A stretch of DNA of 64,000 nucleotides from Amycolatopsis endophytica (GTDB lineage: Bacteria > Actinomycetota > Actinomycetes > Mycobacteriales > Pseudonocardiaceae), in assembly GCF_013410405.1 (NCBI RefSeq), contig NZ_JACCFK010000001.1, forward strand, positions 310,001 through 374,000, read 5' to 3'. Both the position numbers and the translations under genes were made by a program. Below, piece by piece: positions 60,525 through 64,000 of the stretch. The notes under the pieces were generated by a model. That model worked only from the letters and a program-made list of their open reading frames with translations. It searched no databases and was not told where the DNA came from. How positions within the stretch are numbered: position 1 is the first letter of the stretch; every line of letters begins with the position of its first letter.

Positions 60525-61045
60525 ATGGGCACGCCGATGGCGCTCAACCTGGTGCGCGGAGGCGGACGTGGTGATCCTGATGCTCGCCGACGGTGCGGCT
60601 GTCGATGCTGTCCTGGACCGGGGTGGCCCCGGGTTTTCGGCGGCGGTGACCGGGCGTGTCGTCGTGCACATGGGCACGACTTCGCCCGAGTACTCCCGGT
60701 TGCTGGCCGCGGATGTCGTGGCCGCCGGTGGGCGGTACGTCGAGGCGCCGGTGTCCGGCTCGCGCAAACCCGCTTCGTCGACCGGCGTGGATCTGGGGCG
60801 GCTCGTGGAGGTTCTGGATGCCGGGCCGATGGCGAGTGAGGTGTCACGGGTGAAGGTGTCGAAGCTCGTTTCGCGGGATTTCGCCGTGCAGGCCGGGATC
60901 GCGGACGTGTCGAAGAACAACCGGCTGATCGCGGAAGCGGCTCGGGCGGGCGGGGTGGCCTCGCCGTTGCTGATGTCTGTCACCGGTTGTACGGGGAGGC
61001 CGTGGAGATGGGCGCGGGTGTAGAGGACATGGCGGGCTCCTCCCG
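60525..61045 (+). pseudogene. Decayed 3-hydroxyisobutyrate/6-phosphogluconate-type dehydrogenase
   Basis: Pieces of one NAD(P)-dependent dehydrogenase are spread over two frames with deletions: [12 protein letters not shown] (60525-60560), then in another frame [52 protein letters not shown] and [22 protein letters not shown] (with the catalytic-type KN), then back to the first frame for [19 protein letters not shown]. Most of the Rossmann fold and an internal segment are missing. It cannot encode a working enzyme. Confidence 0.85.
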
Positions 61046-61166
61046 GACCCGGTCTTTCGGTGTTTTGGGCTGGGGATCGGGTGCGGGGGGAAGTGAGGCC
61101 GGTAGGGGTGCGTTGCCGGGTGCCAGTGGTGGCACAGCGGACAAAAGGGCGGGCGCGTGGCTGTGG

Positions 61167-63777
<2,611 letters not shown>

Positions 63778-63782
63778 TCAGC

Positions 63783-64000
63783 TTAGTCAGCACCACCGAC
63801 ACTTTCCGGACGTCGGCCGTCCAGACCGCGGACCAGGTCACGGAGTTCCAGCAGCGTGATCGCGCCCGCCGGTTCGGTCTCCGCCGTCTCCACCCTGCGT
63901 AACCGTTCCGCCGCAAGGCGTTCCCCGAGCGTGGCGTCCAGCGGCAGGAAGGTCATCGCGGCCCGCGACGCGTCGTCGAGTTCACTCAGCAGCGGGTGGT
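63783..64000 (-). CDS. 3' end of a gene upstream of ligA (possibly MetE-like, Rv3015c position)
   Basis: The last 71 codons of a gene running out of the window, ending at TAA 63783-63785. The visible part includes DDASRAAMTFLPLDATLGERLAAERLRRV and a Leu/Arg-rich end, mostly helical. In mycobacteria this place holds a cobalamin-independent methionine-synthase-like gene (Rv3015c); the fragment is too short to confirm it. Confidence 0.55.
   Translation of the reverse strand, partial: HPLLSELDDASRAAMTFLPLDATLGERLAAERLRRVETAETEPAGAITLLELRDLVRGLDGRRPESVGGAD

Overview
This is a high-GC actinobacterial chromosome segment, most likely from a Pseudonocardiaceae member close to Amycolatopsis. The evidence is the codon use, frequent GTG starts, many promoters whose -10 box lies 6-7 nt before a start codon, and intergenic repeat types that I recall from Amycolatopsis. 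The gene backbone follows the Mycobacterium tuberculosis Rv2980-Rv3015c order closely: DUF3515, ddl, gpsA, fbiD/cofC, ppk, mutT1, hupB, leuD, leuC, IclR regulator, tRNA-Glu, tRNA-Gln, gltX, FAH hydrolase, leuB, serA, ilvC, ilvN, ilvB, PH-domain protein, DoxX, lppZ, gatB, gatA, gatC, ACT protein, ligA. Lineage-specific genes are inserted between these blocks.

Layout. 1-1.8 kb: a small secretion-like protein, a DUF3558 lipoprotein, a stand-alone Lrp-type RAM domain and DUF3515. 1.8-9.2 kb: ddl, then an inserted group (a MocR-type regulator divergent from a pyridoxamine-phosphate-oxidase-like protein, a RecF-like ATPase, and a cysteine dioxygenase-like gene behind a poly-cysteine leader peptide), then gpsA and plsC. 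9.2-17.2 kb: cofC (F420 synthesis), ppk, mutT1, hupB, leuCD and the divergent IclR regulator. 17.2-23.4 kb: TetR regulator, decayed SDR gene, SOS-box alkB, membrane protein, two tRNAs, HAD hydrolase, gltX. 23.4-36 kb: flavoprotein, FAH hydrolase, a degenerate adenylation/methyltransferase fusion, cimA, leuB, a 1103-aa subtilisin-like protease and serA. 36-50 kb: a tandem NTF2-fold protein, a short UvrA-like ABC protein, ilvC-ilvN-ilvB, an NCS1 permease/GntR/amidase/small-protein operon, and ilvD. 50-64 kb: a beta-helix membrane protein, DoxX, a 2-hydroxyacid dehydrogenase, an LppZ-like lipoprotein, gatCAB, an ACT protein, a decayed dehydrogenase, GNAT, ligA and the end of one more gene.

How the genes work together. 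The dominant theme is branched-chain amino acid synthesis: cimA, leuB, leuC, leuD, ilvB, ilvN, ilvC and ilvD are all here, with serine synthesis (serA). Two of these transcripts carry short Ile/Val/Leu-rich leader peptides followed by U-tract terminators (ilvB and cimA), which indicates ribosome-mediated attenuation. leuCD faces an NdgR-like IclR regulator across a palindrome. gltX, tRNA-Gln and gatCAB together fit the indirect Glu-tRNA(Gln) transamidation route.

The most interesting non-coding material is (i) a poly-Cys leader whose Cys codons are complementary to the Shine-Dalgarno region of the cysteine dioxygenase-like gene, (ii) a dispersed nested-palindrome element present in four versions, one of which carries a five-unit 44-bp tandem array, and (iii) 21-bp repeat arrays that run first in one direction and then in the other. 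No prophage, integrase, CRISPR array or large biosynthetic cluster was seen.
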